From Clostridia bacterium (GTDB lineage Bacteria; Bacillota; Clostridia; Christensenellales; Aristaeellaceae): 34,455 nucleotides of DNA. Shown piece after piece: positions 1-6,751 of this stretch. Numbering within the stretch: position 1 is the stretch's first letter; every line of letters begins with the position of its first letter. The notes beneath the pieces were generated by a model. It ran no database searches. It saw nothing but the letters and a program-made list of their open reading frames with translations, and was not told the DNA's origin. The DNA lies in assembly GCA_017936375.1 (NCBI GenBank), contig JAGBFR010000031.1:1-34455 (forward strand). The letters are read 5' to 3'. Position numbers and translations under genes: made by a program.

Positions 1-27
1 GAGGACATTCGAATGAATGCAAAGAGA

Positions 28-56
28 ATTATAGCAAAATAGATCGGGAAAGGCAA
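28..56 (-). promoter_or_regulatory. Leftward promoter at window edge
   Basis: On the minus strand a TTGCCT -35 (51-56) and a perfect TATAAT -10 (28-33) are separated by exactly 17 bases. It would drive a gene lying to the left of the window, divergent from potA. The gene itself is not visible. Confidence 0.6.
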
Positions 57-224
57 ATGGAGAAAGGTGTTATGCCAAGAATCGAAAGGATATGTGTGCA
101 GAGATGCATTGGAGTGGAAAAGGGAAAGAATGTCTGAATTGAAGAGTCTTATGCAAATGCCAGATCGTACCAACGTGACGTGACACGTGGCCAGTAACAT
201 AGGGCTATGCCCGTCGAAGAAAAA

Positions 225-243
225 CCCCCGGCTCCGCCGGGGG
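225..243 (-). terminator. Terminator-like hairpin
   Basis: A perfect 8-bp GC stem (CCCCCGGC / GCCGGGGG, loop TCC) is followed on the minus strand by TTTTTCTTC, so its orientation is leftward. No leftward gene is visible to its right. It may insulate the leftward gene from antisense transcription, or serve weakly in both directions. Confidence 0.55.
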
Positions 244-295
244 ATCATTATTCATGGCGCAGATTGCGCGCGGAGAGGGGTATCCGGCAGGTAAA

Positions 296-312
296 GTTTA
301 GCAAAACTAAAC
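296..312. promoter_or_regulatory. Candidate operator upstream of potA promoter
   Basis: Inverted repeat GTTTAG-CAAAA-CTAAAC lies about 30 bases upstream of the potA -35 element. The position suits an activator or repressor site. No regulator is encoded next to it in this window, so the assignment is an inference. Confidence 0.3.
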
Positions 313-341
313 CCGCACAATTTATCAGCCAAACTTTATGA

Positions 342-370
342 TTGACATGCGGATACGCTTGACATATAAT
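342..370 (+). promoter_or_regulatory. Promoter of potABCD
   Basis: Perfect TTGACA (342-347), 17-base spacer, perfect TATAAT (365-370). Transcription would start near 377, some 45 bases upstream of the potA start codon. This is a full-consensus vegetative promoter. Confidence 0.85.
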
Positions 371-421
371 CATACTAATTCAGTAGGAATGGAGCCGGGG
401 CAGACCGGCCGGGAGGCGGAC

Positions 422-1510
422 ATGCAGGAAATTCTTCTTTCCTTACAGCATATCTCTAAGGACTTCGGCAGCGGACCCGTGCTGTCGGATATCTCGCTGG
501 ACGTGCATCGCGGCGAGTTCGTCACGCTGCTCGGCGCGTCCGGCTGCGGCAAGACGACCACGCTGCGCATCATCTCGGGCCTTGAGACGGCGGACGAGGG
601 CCGCGTTATCCTGAATGGGCAGGATATGACGGACCTGCCGCCGGAGGCGAGGCCGGTCAATACGGTCTTCCAGAGCTACGCGCTCTTCCCGCATATGAAT
701 GTGGAGAAGAACGTGGCCTACGGCCTCAAGGTCCGCGGTGAGGACAAGGCGACGATCAAGGCGCGCGTGGAGGAGATGCTCGCGCTGGTGCAGATGAGCG
801 AGTATGCCAAGCGCATGCCCAACCAGCTCTCCGGCGGCCAGCGTCAGCGCATTGCCATCGCCCGCGCGCTCGCGCTGCAGCCGCAGCTGCTGCTGCTCGA
901 TGAGCCGCTGGGCGCGCTGGATCTGCAGCTGCGCAGGCAGATGCAGGTGGAGCTCAAGCGCCTGCAGAAGAAGCTGGGCATCACCTTTATCTACATCACC
1001 CACGATCAGGAAGAGGCGGTCAACATGTCCGACCGCATCTGTGTCATGAAGGGCGGCAGGTTCGAGCAGATCGGCACGCCCGAGGAGATCTACGACGCGC
1101 CGATGACGCGCTACGTCGCCCAGTTCATCGGCCGCAGCACGATCTTCACCGGCAAGGTGATGTCCGTCTCGGGCCATGCGGCGGTCGTCGAGGACGCAAA
1201 CGGCAGCTATACCGTCGACGCCTCGAGGGCGAGGCTGGCTGTCGGGCAGACGTGCGAGATCTGCGTGCGCACGGAGCGCATGCGGGCGTCCGCAGCGCCG
1301 GTTGAGGGCTTCAATCTTCCCTGCACGGTGCGCGAGGTGCGCTATGCCGGCGGCAGCGTGGAGACCTTCTGCCTGATGGCGGGCGGCGCGGAGGCCGTCG
1401 CCACGAGCGAGGCGCGCATGGCCGATGCGGCGAAGCCTGGCGAGCGCGTCTACCTGCACTGGAACCCGGCGCAGGCCGCGGTCATCGGGGGTGCGTCCTA
1501 TGACGCATAA
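422..1510 (+). CDS. potA: Spermidine/putrescine ABC importer ATPase PotA
   Basis: This is the cytoplasmic ATPase that powers polyamine uptake by the PotBC channel. Over 362 residues it shows Walker A GASGCGKTT at 38-46, the ABC signature LSGGQ at 136-140, Walker B with D160-E161, and a switch histidine in ITHDQEEA. A C-terminal OB-like (TOBE) domain of about 120 residues follows, as is usual for the PotA/MalK class. The ATG at 422 is chosen because GGGAGG sits just upstream. A longer reading frame starting at 338 would overlap the promoter. The stop overlaps the start of the next gene by 11 bases, so the operon is tightly coupled. The order A-B-C-D and a PotD-like binding protein support polyamine specificity over other PotA-like importers such as iron or thiamine. 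Confidence 0.92.
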   Translation: MQEILLSLQHISKDFGSGPVLSDISLDVHRGEFVTLLGASGCGKTTTLRIISGLETADEGRVILNGQDMTDLPPEARPVNTVFQSYALFPHMNVEKNVAYGLKVRGEDKATIKARVEEMLALVQMSEYAKRMPNQLSGGQRQRIAIARALALQPQLLLLDEPLGALDLQLRRQMQVELKRLQKKLGITFIYITHDQEEAVNMSDRICVMKGGRFEQIGTPEEIYDAPMTRYVAQFIGRSTIFTGKVMSVSGHAAVVEDANGSYTVDASRARLAVGQTCEICVRTERMRASAAPVEGFNLPCTVREVRYAGGSVETFCLMAGGAEAVATSEARMADAAKPGERVYLHWNPAQAAVIGGASYDA

Positions 1511-2357
1511 CGCAGGCAAGGACGCGCGCCGCGCGAGAGAAACGCGCAGGAACATGCTCTTCGTCGCGCCGATGGCGCTGGTCGCGGTGCTGCTGGTGGC
1601 GCTGCCGCTGATCTATGTGATGGGCATGGCGCTGACCACGGCGGAGGGCGCGCTGACGCTCGACAACTTCAAGGGTATCCTGCGGGCGGATTATCTGCTG
1701 GTCTTTGCCAACAGCCTGAAGCTCGCATTCTATACCACCGTGATTTCCCTTCTGATCGGCTATCCCTTCGGCTACTGCATGGCCCGCGCGCCGAAACGGT
1801 GGCGCTTCATCCTGATGATGCTGGTGATCATTCCGTTCTGGACGAGCGCGCTGGTGCGTATCTACGGATGGAAGATCCTGCTGCAGGGCAACGGCCTGAT
1901 CAATACTGTGCTGAAAGGCCTCGGGCTGATCGAGAAGAACATCAAGTTCCTCGGCTCCTACGGCTCGGTGCTGCTGGCGATGGTCTACTGCCTGATCTCC
2001 ATGATGATCCTCCCGTGCCACAGCGCGGTGGACAAGATGGACTTCACCCTCGTGGAGGCGGCGCGCGATCTGGGCTCCAAGCCGTGGCGCGCGTTCATCG
2101 ATGTGACGCTCCCGCTGACGATGCCGGGCATCCTCGCCGGATGCGTGCTGGTGTTCGTGCCGAGCGTGGGCATCTTCTACCTGTCCGATATCATGGGCGG
2201 CGGCATGGTGCTGGTGGGCAATCTCATCCGCGACCAGCTGCTCAAGGTGCGCGACTGGCACATGGGCAGCGCGATGTCCATGGTGCTCATCGTATTGACG
2301 GCGGGCATCTACCTCGTCTACCGCAGGAGCGGCGGCGATGATCTGGGGGTGTTCTGA
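1500..2357 (+). CDS. potB: Spermidine/putrescine ABC permease PotB
   Basis: Inner-membrane permease, 285 residues with about six hydrophobic segments. It carries the cytoplasmic EAA loop (EAARDLGSKPWRAFID followed by LPLTMPG) that docks on PotA. The first ATG at 1500 lies inside the last codons of potA (ATGACGCATAA), and its stop overlaps the potC start as TGATG, so all three genes are translationally coupled. Length and order match PotB. The substrate is inferred from the family and from the PotD-like protein downstream. Confidence 0.9.
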   Translation: MTHNAGKDARRARETRRNMLFVAPMALVAVLLVALPLIYVMGMALTTAEGALTLDNFKGILRADYLLVFANSLKLAFYTTVISLLIGYPFGYCMARAPKRWRFILMMLVIIPFWTSALVRIYGWKILLQGNGLINTVLKGLGLIEKNIKFLGSYGSVLLAMVYCLISMMILPCHSAVDKMDFTLVEAARDLGSKPWRAFIDVTLPLTMPGILAGCVLVFVPSVGIFYLSDIMGGGMVLVGNLIRDQLLKVRDWHMGSAMSMVLIVLTAGIYLVYRRSGGDDLGVF

Positions 2358-3151
2358 TGGCGGCGAAGAAAAGAAAGAAGCTCAGGCTCTTTTCCCCGAT
2401 CTACATGTCGCTGGTGCTGATCATCCTCTATCTGCCGATCCTGATGGTCGTCATCTACTCCTTCAATGCCGGGCGCAGCGTGAGCGCGTGGAGCGGCTTT
2501 TCGACCCAGTGGTACACGCGCCTGTTCTCCAACAGGCTGATGGCGGATGCGCTGATCGACTCGCTCGTGCTGGCGGGGCTCTCGAGCCTGCTGGCGGGCG
2601 GCATCGGCACGCTCGGCGCGATCGGCCTCTCCCGCAGCCACTTCAAGGGCGCGGGCGCGATCGAATCCGTCGCGACGCTGCCGATGATGATCCCCGAGCT
2701 CGTGCTGGGCATGGCGTATCTGGCGCTCTTTACCGGCGTGGGCGTGAAGCTGGGCATGGGCGCGCTGGTGGCGACGCACACGGCCTTCTGCGTGCCGTAT
2801 GTGTTCATCAACGTCAAATCCCGCCTCGTGGGCATGGACCCGGCGATCGAGGAGGCGGCGCGCGATCTGGGCGCAGAGCCCATGCGCGTGCTGCGGGATA
2901 TCACCCTCCCGCTGATCATGCCTGCGGTCGTCTCCGGCATGATGCTGGCGGCGGCGATGTCGCTGGACGACGTGGTGATCTCCTTCTTTGTCACCAGCGC
3001 CGAGACGACGACCCTGCCGCTGAAGATCTACACCGGCCTCAAGTCCGGCGGCACGCCGGAGATCAACGCGCTCTCCACGCTGATGCTCGGCGCGATCTTC
3101 CTGTTCGTCGCAATCTCGCAGCTCATCAGCGCGAGGAGCGAAAAGAAGTAA
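2357..3151 (+). CDS. potC: Spermidine/putrescine ABC permease PotC
   Basis: Second permease subunit of the polyamine importer, 264 residues with about six membrane spans. It has its own EAA loop (EAARDLGAEPMRVLRD followed by LPLIMPA). PotB and PotC form the heterodimeric channel. The start codon overlaps the potB stop by one base. An 81-base gap with a new AGGAGG separates it from potD. Confidence 0.9.
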   Translation: MAAKKRKKLRLFSPIYMSLVLIILYLPILMVVIYSFNAGRSVSAWSGFSTQWYTRLFSNRLMADALIDSLVLAGLSSLLAGGIGTLGAIGLSRSHFKGAGAIESVATLPMMIPELVLGMAYLALFTGVGVKLGMGALVATHTAFCVPYVFINVKSRLVGMDPAIEEAARDLGAEPMRVLRDITLPLIMPAVVSGMMLAAAMSLDDVVISFFVTSAETTTLPLKIYTGLKSGGTPEINALSTLMLGAIFLFVAISQLISARSEKK

Positions 3152-3232
3152 CCCTGTAACCCTGTTTCCATGAATCAGACGCGGATGACCGCGAATGAGA
3201 TATGATCCGCAAAAAATGAGGAGGACCTGACT

Positions 3233-4288
3233 ATGAAGAAAATTGTCTGCCTGCTGCTGGCGATGCTGGCGCTCGTCACCTGCGCATACGCGGAGACCGT
3301 CAACGCGACGGACGAGGCTGTGCTCAACATCTTCTCCTGGGAAGGCTACATCGACTACGCGACCGTGATCGCTCCGTTCGAAGAGGAAACCGGCATCAAG
3401 GTCAATTACGCGACCTTTGCCAGCAACGAGGAAATGCTGCAGAAGCTGACCGCGGTGGATGGCGGCGACTATGACATCATCCTCGCCAGCGATTACATTC
3501 TGAACGCCGCGCGCGAGGCCGGTCTGATGCAGAAGATCGACAAGACCATCGTCACCAATTATGACAATCTGGACGCCCGCTTCCTGAGCCAGTATTTTGA
3601 CCCGGAGAACGAGTACGTCATGCCGTACGTCAGCGGCATCCCGCTGATCGTGTATGATCCGTCCGTGGTGGAGATGGAGATCAAGGGCTTCAACGACCTG
3701 TGGGATCCGTCCCTCGCCGACTCCCTCGGCCTGATCGACGACGCCCGCGTGACCGTCGGCATGATCCTGCTGTCCATGGGCAAGAGCATGAACACCACCG
3801 ACGAGGCTGTCCTCGCCGAGGCGGCCGCCAAGCTCGAGTCCCTCAGGAGCAACATCCATGTCCTCGAGTATGAGAACATCCACAACTATCTTGTCGCCGG
3901 CGACATCTCCGTGGCCTATACCTTCACGCCGTTCGTCGCCATGGCGCTGGACGCCAACCCGGATCTGAAGGTCGTCTGGCCGGAGGAAGGCCTGGGCTTC
4001 GGCATCGACGGCTGCTTCATCCCGGTGAATGCGCCGCACGCGAAGAATGCCAACCAGTTCCTCGAGTTCCTGCTCCGTCCGGAGATCGCCGCGATCTGCG
4101 CCGAGTGGCAGTACTACTGCAGCCCGAACGCCGCCGCGCAGGACAGCCTGTCCGATGCGTTCAAGGCCCGTCCGGAGTTCATGGGCATCTATGACAACAT
4201 CGGCAAGGCCGAGTTCGTCATGAACCTCTCCACCGAGGACGAGCAGAAGTTCCAGGATATCTGGACCACCTTCAAGCTCGGCCTGTAA
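3233..4288 (+). CDS. potD: Polyamine-binding protein PotD
   Basis: Extracytoplasmic binding protein of 351 residues that captures spermidine or putrescine and delivers it to PotBC. It has a hydrophobic signal sequence of about 20 residues ending ..TCAYA before E, then the type-2 periplasmic-binding fold opening with NIFSWEGYID, the PotD-type start of the mature protein. GAGGAGG lies 8 bases upstream of the ATG. In Gram-positive relatives PotD is usually a lipoprotein. Here the Cys is preceded by LVT, not a standard lipobox, and an AxA cleavage site follows, so anchoring is uncertain. The gene is followed by a repeat element and hairpins at 4309-4489. Confidence 0.9.
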   Translation: MKKIVCLLLAMLALVTCAYAETVNATDEAVLNIFSWEGYIDYATVIAPFEEETGIKVNYATFASNEEMLQKLTAVDGGDYDIILASDYILNAAREAGLMQKIDKTIVTNYDNLDARFLSQYFDPENEYVMPYVSGIPLIVYDPSVVEMEIKGFNDLWDPSLADSLGLIDDARVTVGMILLSMGKSMNTTDEAVLAEAAAKLESLRSNIHVLEYENIHNYLVAGDISVAYTFTPFVAMALDANPDLKVVWPEEGLGFGIDGCFIPVNAPHAKNANQFLEFLLRPEIAAICAEWQYYCSPNAAAQDSLSDAFKARPEFMGIYDNIGKAEFVMNLSTEDEQKFQDIWTTFKLGL

Positions 4289-4308
4289 TCCGCGGCGTCG
4301 CCTGCGGG

Positions 4309-4385
4309 CGGGCACTCCTTCAGTCACGGCTATGCCGTGCCAGCTCCCTCAAGAGGGAAGGGGATCATCCGAAGGATGGTGGAAG
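4309..4385. repeat. Palindrome-rich dispersed repeat fragment
   Basis: Three small hairpins follow one another: CACGGC-TAT-GCCGTG (4325-4339), CCCTC-AA-GAGGG (4346-4357) and CATCC-GAA-GGATG (4366-4378). The wording (CTCCTTCAGTCACGGC.., CAGCTCCCTCA..) resembles a short intergenic repeat that I recall as common in Oscillospiraceae and related Clostridia. Only one copy is in this window, so the repeat status rests on memory of other genomes. Confidence 0.5.
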
Positions 4386-4408
4386 GCGTGCTGAAAAGCG
4401 AGACACTT

Positions 4409-4450
4409 ATTGCTTTGAGCAATCGACGGGCGTCCTTTGGGATGCCCGTC
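4409..4450 (+). promoter_or_regulatory. Two hairpins upstream of the terminator
   Basis: ATTGCT-TTG-AGCAAT (4409-4423) is followed directly by an 11-bp stem at 4425-4450 (GACGGGC..GCCCGTC, one G-U pair). The 3' arm of the second hairpin, at 4445-4450, is also the first part of the next stem, so the two cannot form together. Confidence 0.4.
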
Positions 4451-4489
4451 AAGGAAAGCCCGCGAAGTGTGCGGGTTTTCTTTGACGGG
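4445..4489 (+). terminator. Terminator hairpin after potD
   Basis: A 19-bp stem with two G-U pairs and a 7-base loop (GAAGTGT). The 5' arm is 4445-4463 and the 3' arm 4471-4489. The 3' arm carries TTTTCTTT internally. A shorter form using only 4451-4483 would place that T-rich stretch at its end like an intrinsic terminator. It probably ends potABCD transcription. The longer stem could instead be a processing or attenuator structure. Confidence 0.5.
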
Positions 4490-4556
4490 TGATTCCGGCT
4501 GCGGCGCGGAACGCATCCATCCTCCGGTACTTAGGATGATCAGGGAGGAATGTCTC

Positions 4557-5909
4557 ATGTCTATGCTATTCATTTCGGGCGGCATGGCAGCCGACCCGCA
4601 GGAAATGCGCCTCTTCCCGGCGGATATTCTGCTGGAGGAGGGGCGCATTGCGACCATTGCGCCGCAGGGCACGATGGGCGCGCCGCAGGGCGCGCAGGTG
4701 ATCGACGCGGAGGGCTGTATCGTCAGCCCCGGATTCATCGATCCCCATGGGCATATCGACGGGCATGTGCGCACGGGCGAGCTTTCGCTGCTGCAGGGCG
4801 TGACCACGAGCATCGGTGGCAACTGCGGCTTCTCGCCTGTGGATGTGCGCCGCTTTCTGGAGGACCAGAAGCAGTTCCCCATCCATCAGGCGGAGCTGGT
4901 GGGCATGTGCGCGCTGCGCGAGGCGGCGGGCGCGATGGATATCTTTGCCCCGGCGGACGCGGATCAGGTGGAAACCATGCGTGCGCTTTGCCGCGAGGCG
5001 CTGGAGGGCGGCGCGATCGGCGTATCCCTCGGCCCGGCCTACGCGCCGGGGGCGTCGGATGAGGAGATGCTCGCCCTCTGCCGGGAGGCGAAGGCATATG
5101 GCAGGCCCGTGTCCATCGATACGCGGATGAACTCCATGACCGACCTGCATTCCCTGCAGGAGGCCATCGACCTCGCGCAGGCATCCGGCTGCCGGATGGT
5201 CGTCTCCCACTTCACCTATCAGTATGGCGTGGGCGTGGAAAACGAGGCGATCGCGATGGTCGAGCGCGCGCGGGAGCAGGGCGTGGATATCCTCTTTGAC
5301 AGCGGCATGTACAAGGACTGGTGCACCTCCATCGGCGCTGCGATCTTCGAGGAGGAGCTGATGCGCGCCAACAGCATCGGTTTCTGCCATCTGAGGATGA
5401 TCACCGGCGATCATATCGGGCAGACCATGGATTATAAGCTCTTTGAGCATCTGCGCACGGCGCACCCGAACGACGCCGTCGCCGTCTTTACCGGCAGTCA
5501 GGAGGCGGTCTTCACCATCGCGCGGCACCCGCTGTGCATGATCTCCAGCGACACGGGCGCATACCTGCCCGGCGAGGGCCATCCGCAGATCGCGGGGAGC
5601 TTCCCGCGCTTCCTGCGGCAGATGGTGCGCGAGGGGCGCGGGGTCGACTGGATGGAGGCCATCCGCAGGATCACGCTGCTGCCGGCTCAGGTCTTCGGCC
5701 TCGAGGGCAAGGGGCGGCTGTGCGCGGGCTGCGATGCGGATCTCGTGATCTTTGATCCGGAGCAGATCGCCGACCGGGCGGATTTCCCGGGCGAAGGGCG
5801 GCCCGATGCGGCGCCGCAGGGCATCAGGCATGTGATCGTCGGCGGGCGGATTGCCGTGCAGGACGGACGGGTTACGGACGGGACCTGCGGGTGTGCGGTG
5901 CAGGCATAA
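4557..5909 (+). CDS. N-acyl-D-amino-acid deacylase family amidohydrolase
   Basis: Cytoplasmic metal-dependent hydrolase of 450 residues, likely releasing D-amino acids from N-acyl conjugates. It shows the amidohydrolase HxH metal motif (H64-G-H66), the GGNCGFSP segment typical of D-aminoacylases, a barrel histidine in VVSHFTYQY, and the late metal aspartate D332 in ISSDTGAY. The C-terminal small domain (AGCDADLVIFDPE) returns to the N-terminal beta-sandwich, as in this superfamily. The ATG at 4557 follows AGGGAGGAA with 6-7 bases between; an upstream extension would run through the terminator hairpin. The exact substrate is unknown: D-aminoacylase, D-glutamate deacylase or a dihydroorotase-like enzyme are options. 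It is transcribed alone, and no strong promoter was found. Confidence 0.8.
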   Translation: MSMLFISGGMAADPQEMRLFPADILLEEGRIATIAPQGTMGAPQGAQVIDAEGCIVSPGFIDPHGHIDGHVRTGELSLLQGVTTSIGGNCGFSPVDVRRFLEDQKQFPIHQAELVGMCALREAAGAMDIFAPADADQVETMRALCREALEGGAIGVSLGPAYAPGASDEEMLALCREAKAYGRPVSIDTRMNSMTDLHSLQEAIDLAQASGCRMVVSHFTYQYGVGVENEAIAMVERAREQGVDILFDSGMYKDWCTSIGAAIFEEELMRANSIGFCHLRMITGDHIGQTMDYKLFEHLRTAHPNDAVAVFTGSQEAVFTIARHPLCMISSDTGAYLPGEGHPQIAGSFPRFLRQMVREGRGVDWMEAIRRITLLPAQVFGLEGKGRLCAGCDADLVIFDPEQIADRADFPGEGRPDAAPQGIRHVIVGGRIAVQDGRVTDGTCGCAVQA

Positions 5910-5916
5910 GAAAACC

Positions 5917-5954
5917 AACAGGGGCTGTCGGTCGTCGGACCGGCAGCCCCTGTT
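5917..5954. terminator. Bidirectional terminator between convergent genes
   Basis: A 17-bp stem with a GTCG loop (AACAGGGGCTG.. / ..CAGCCCCTGTT, one G-U pair) lies between the amidohydrolase and the convergent small membrane protein gene. The T-tract is weak on the plus strand (TGTTCTGG) and the minus side reads TGTTGGTTTTC, so it can serve both directions. Confidence 0.75.
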
Positions 5955-5963
5955 CTGGTCAAT

Positions 5964-6527
5964 TTACTGGGCGGGCGCTTCGTTCCCGCCCGCGTCGAGG
6001 ATGCGTGTGCCGTCGCAGGCGAGCAGCAGCGTGCCCACGCGCCACGCGTCGGTCACGCCGTAGTAGTGCGCGTTCCTGTGGGTATAGAGGACGTCCGCAT
6101 CCTCACCATGATGGCTGCGGTAGAAGCTGGCTGTGTGCTCCGCGCCGCCGGAGGCGAGGGTGATGGTCATCAGCGGAGCCCCGGCGGGGGAGAAGGCGTC
6201 GCGCGGGGCGATGGGCATCTGCGTGATCTGCTCAATCAGCGTCTCCAGCATCTCGCCGTCGGCTCTGTGCCCGTTGACGCTGGCGAGAGCGCCCGTCCGC
6301 CTAAACTCAAACGCCCTGTCCCCGGAGAGGATCGACATGGAGAGCGTCTCCATCGGGTCGACGCCCGGGAAGAGCGGCGCTGTATCCGCCTGGGCGGCGG
6401 GCTGCGCGGGGGCGGCTGCGGGGGCGGAGGCTTCGGGCTGCGCGATCGGGCGCGGCAAGGAGAGAAGGAGCAGGAGCGCGCATGCCGCAAGCGCGCCGGC
6501 GATGATGACAAGCAGCCGTCTGTTCAT
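5964..6527 (-). CDS. Small membrane-anchored protein of unknown function
   Basis: I do not recognise the family. The 187-residue product starts with MNRR and one hydrophobic segment (about residues 5-25), then an Ala/Pro/Gln-rich linker (about 28-52), then a soluble domain of about 130 residues with alternating strands (for example LMTITLASG and VLYTHRNAHYYGV). It would be exported and held in the membrane by its N-terminus. The start is supported by AAGGAGGGG upstream. It is divergent from the GH13 gene and convergent with the amidohydrolase, so it is probably monocistronic. The layout resembles small DUF4340-like or lipoprotein-like domains, but nothing decisive is visible. Confidence 0.65.
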   Translation of the reverse strand: MNRRLLVIIAGALAACALLLLLSLPRPIAQPEASAPAAAPAQPAAQADTAPLFPGVDPMETLSMSILSGDRAFEFRRTGALASVNGHRADGEMLETLIEQITQMPIAPRDAFSPAGAPLMTITLASGGAEHTASFYRSHHGEDADVLYTHRNAHYYGVTDAWRVGTLLLACDGTRILDAGGNEAPAQ

Positions 6528-6562
6528 GCGTGATTCCCCTCCTTCAGCATTTGGTTACAGGT

Positions 6563-6568
6563 ATTATA
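6563..6568 (-). promoter_or_regulatory. -10 element for the 5964-6527 gene
   Basis: A perfect TATAAT lies on the minus strand about 35 bases upstream of the start codon. I see no matching -35 at 16-18 bases, so the promoter is weak or activator-dependent. Confidence 0.45.
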
Positions 6569-6645
6569 CCCGGCGCTTGTAGCATGGAAGCAAGGAGAAT
6601 GCAACAAAAATGTGAACTTGCACACGCAGACGGATGAATGCGGGT

Positions 6646-6674
6646 TTGACAGAATGTGTAAATTACGATACAAT
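6646..6674 (+). promoter_or_regulatory. Promoter of the GH13 gene
   Basis: TTGACA (6646-6651), 17-base spacer, TACAAT (6669-6674), 78 bases upstream of the start codon. Transcription should begin at about 6681, exactly where the following inverted repeat begins. Confidence 0.8.
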
Positions 6675-6680
6675 GAAACA

Positions 6681-6704
6681 CGCTGTCCGGTACCGGGGAC
6701 AGCG
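6681..6704 (+). promoter_or_regulatory. Inverted repeat at the transcription start of the GH13 gene
   Basis: Perfect 8-bp arms CGCTGTCC / GGACAGCG flank GGTACCGG, itself nearly palindromic. Placement just downstream of the -10 fits a repressor operator, or a 5'-terminal stem that protects the mRNA. There is no T-tract after it, so it is not a terminator. Confidence 0.45.
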
Positions 6705-6751
6705 TTTCAGCAGATTCAGCTGACAGACTATGATGAACGGAGTGCTGCCAG

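Larger units (their letters stand above)
1..421. other. Intergenic region left of the pot operon
   Basis: No credible gene is visible. The left 200 bases are distinctly more AT-rich than the rest of the window. The stretch holds a leftward promoter near its left end, a terminator-like GC hairpin at 225-243, an inverted repeat at 296-312 and the strong rightward promoter of the pot operon at 342-370. It therefore reads as a divergent regulatory region between an unseen leftward gene and potA. Confidence 0.6.

Noticed and set aside
338-421. N-terminal extension of PotA starting at 338
   Set aside because: It would begin inside the TTGACA..TATAAT promoter, and the ATG at 422 has its own GGGAGG and matches the family start.
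2318-4327. 669-residue open frame on the minus strand under potC and potD
   Set aside because: It is rich in His/Arg/Asp/Gln/Val as expected of an antisense frame in GC-rich coding DNA and opposes the clear pot genes.
6675-6690. Catabolite-response (cre) site near the GH13 promoter
   Set aside because: TGAAACACGC is one base out of register with the cre consensus, and the second half does not match.
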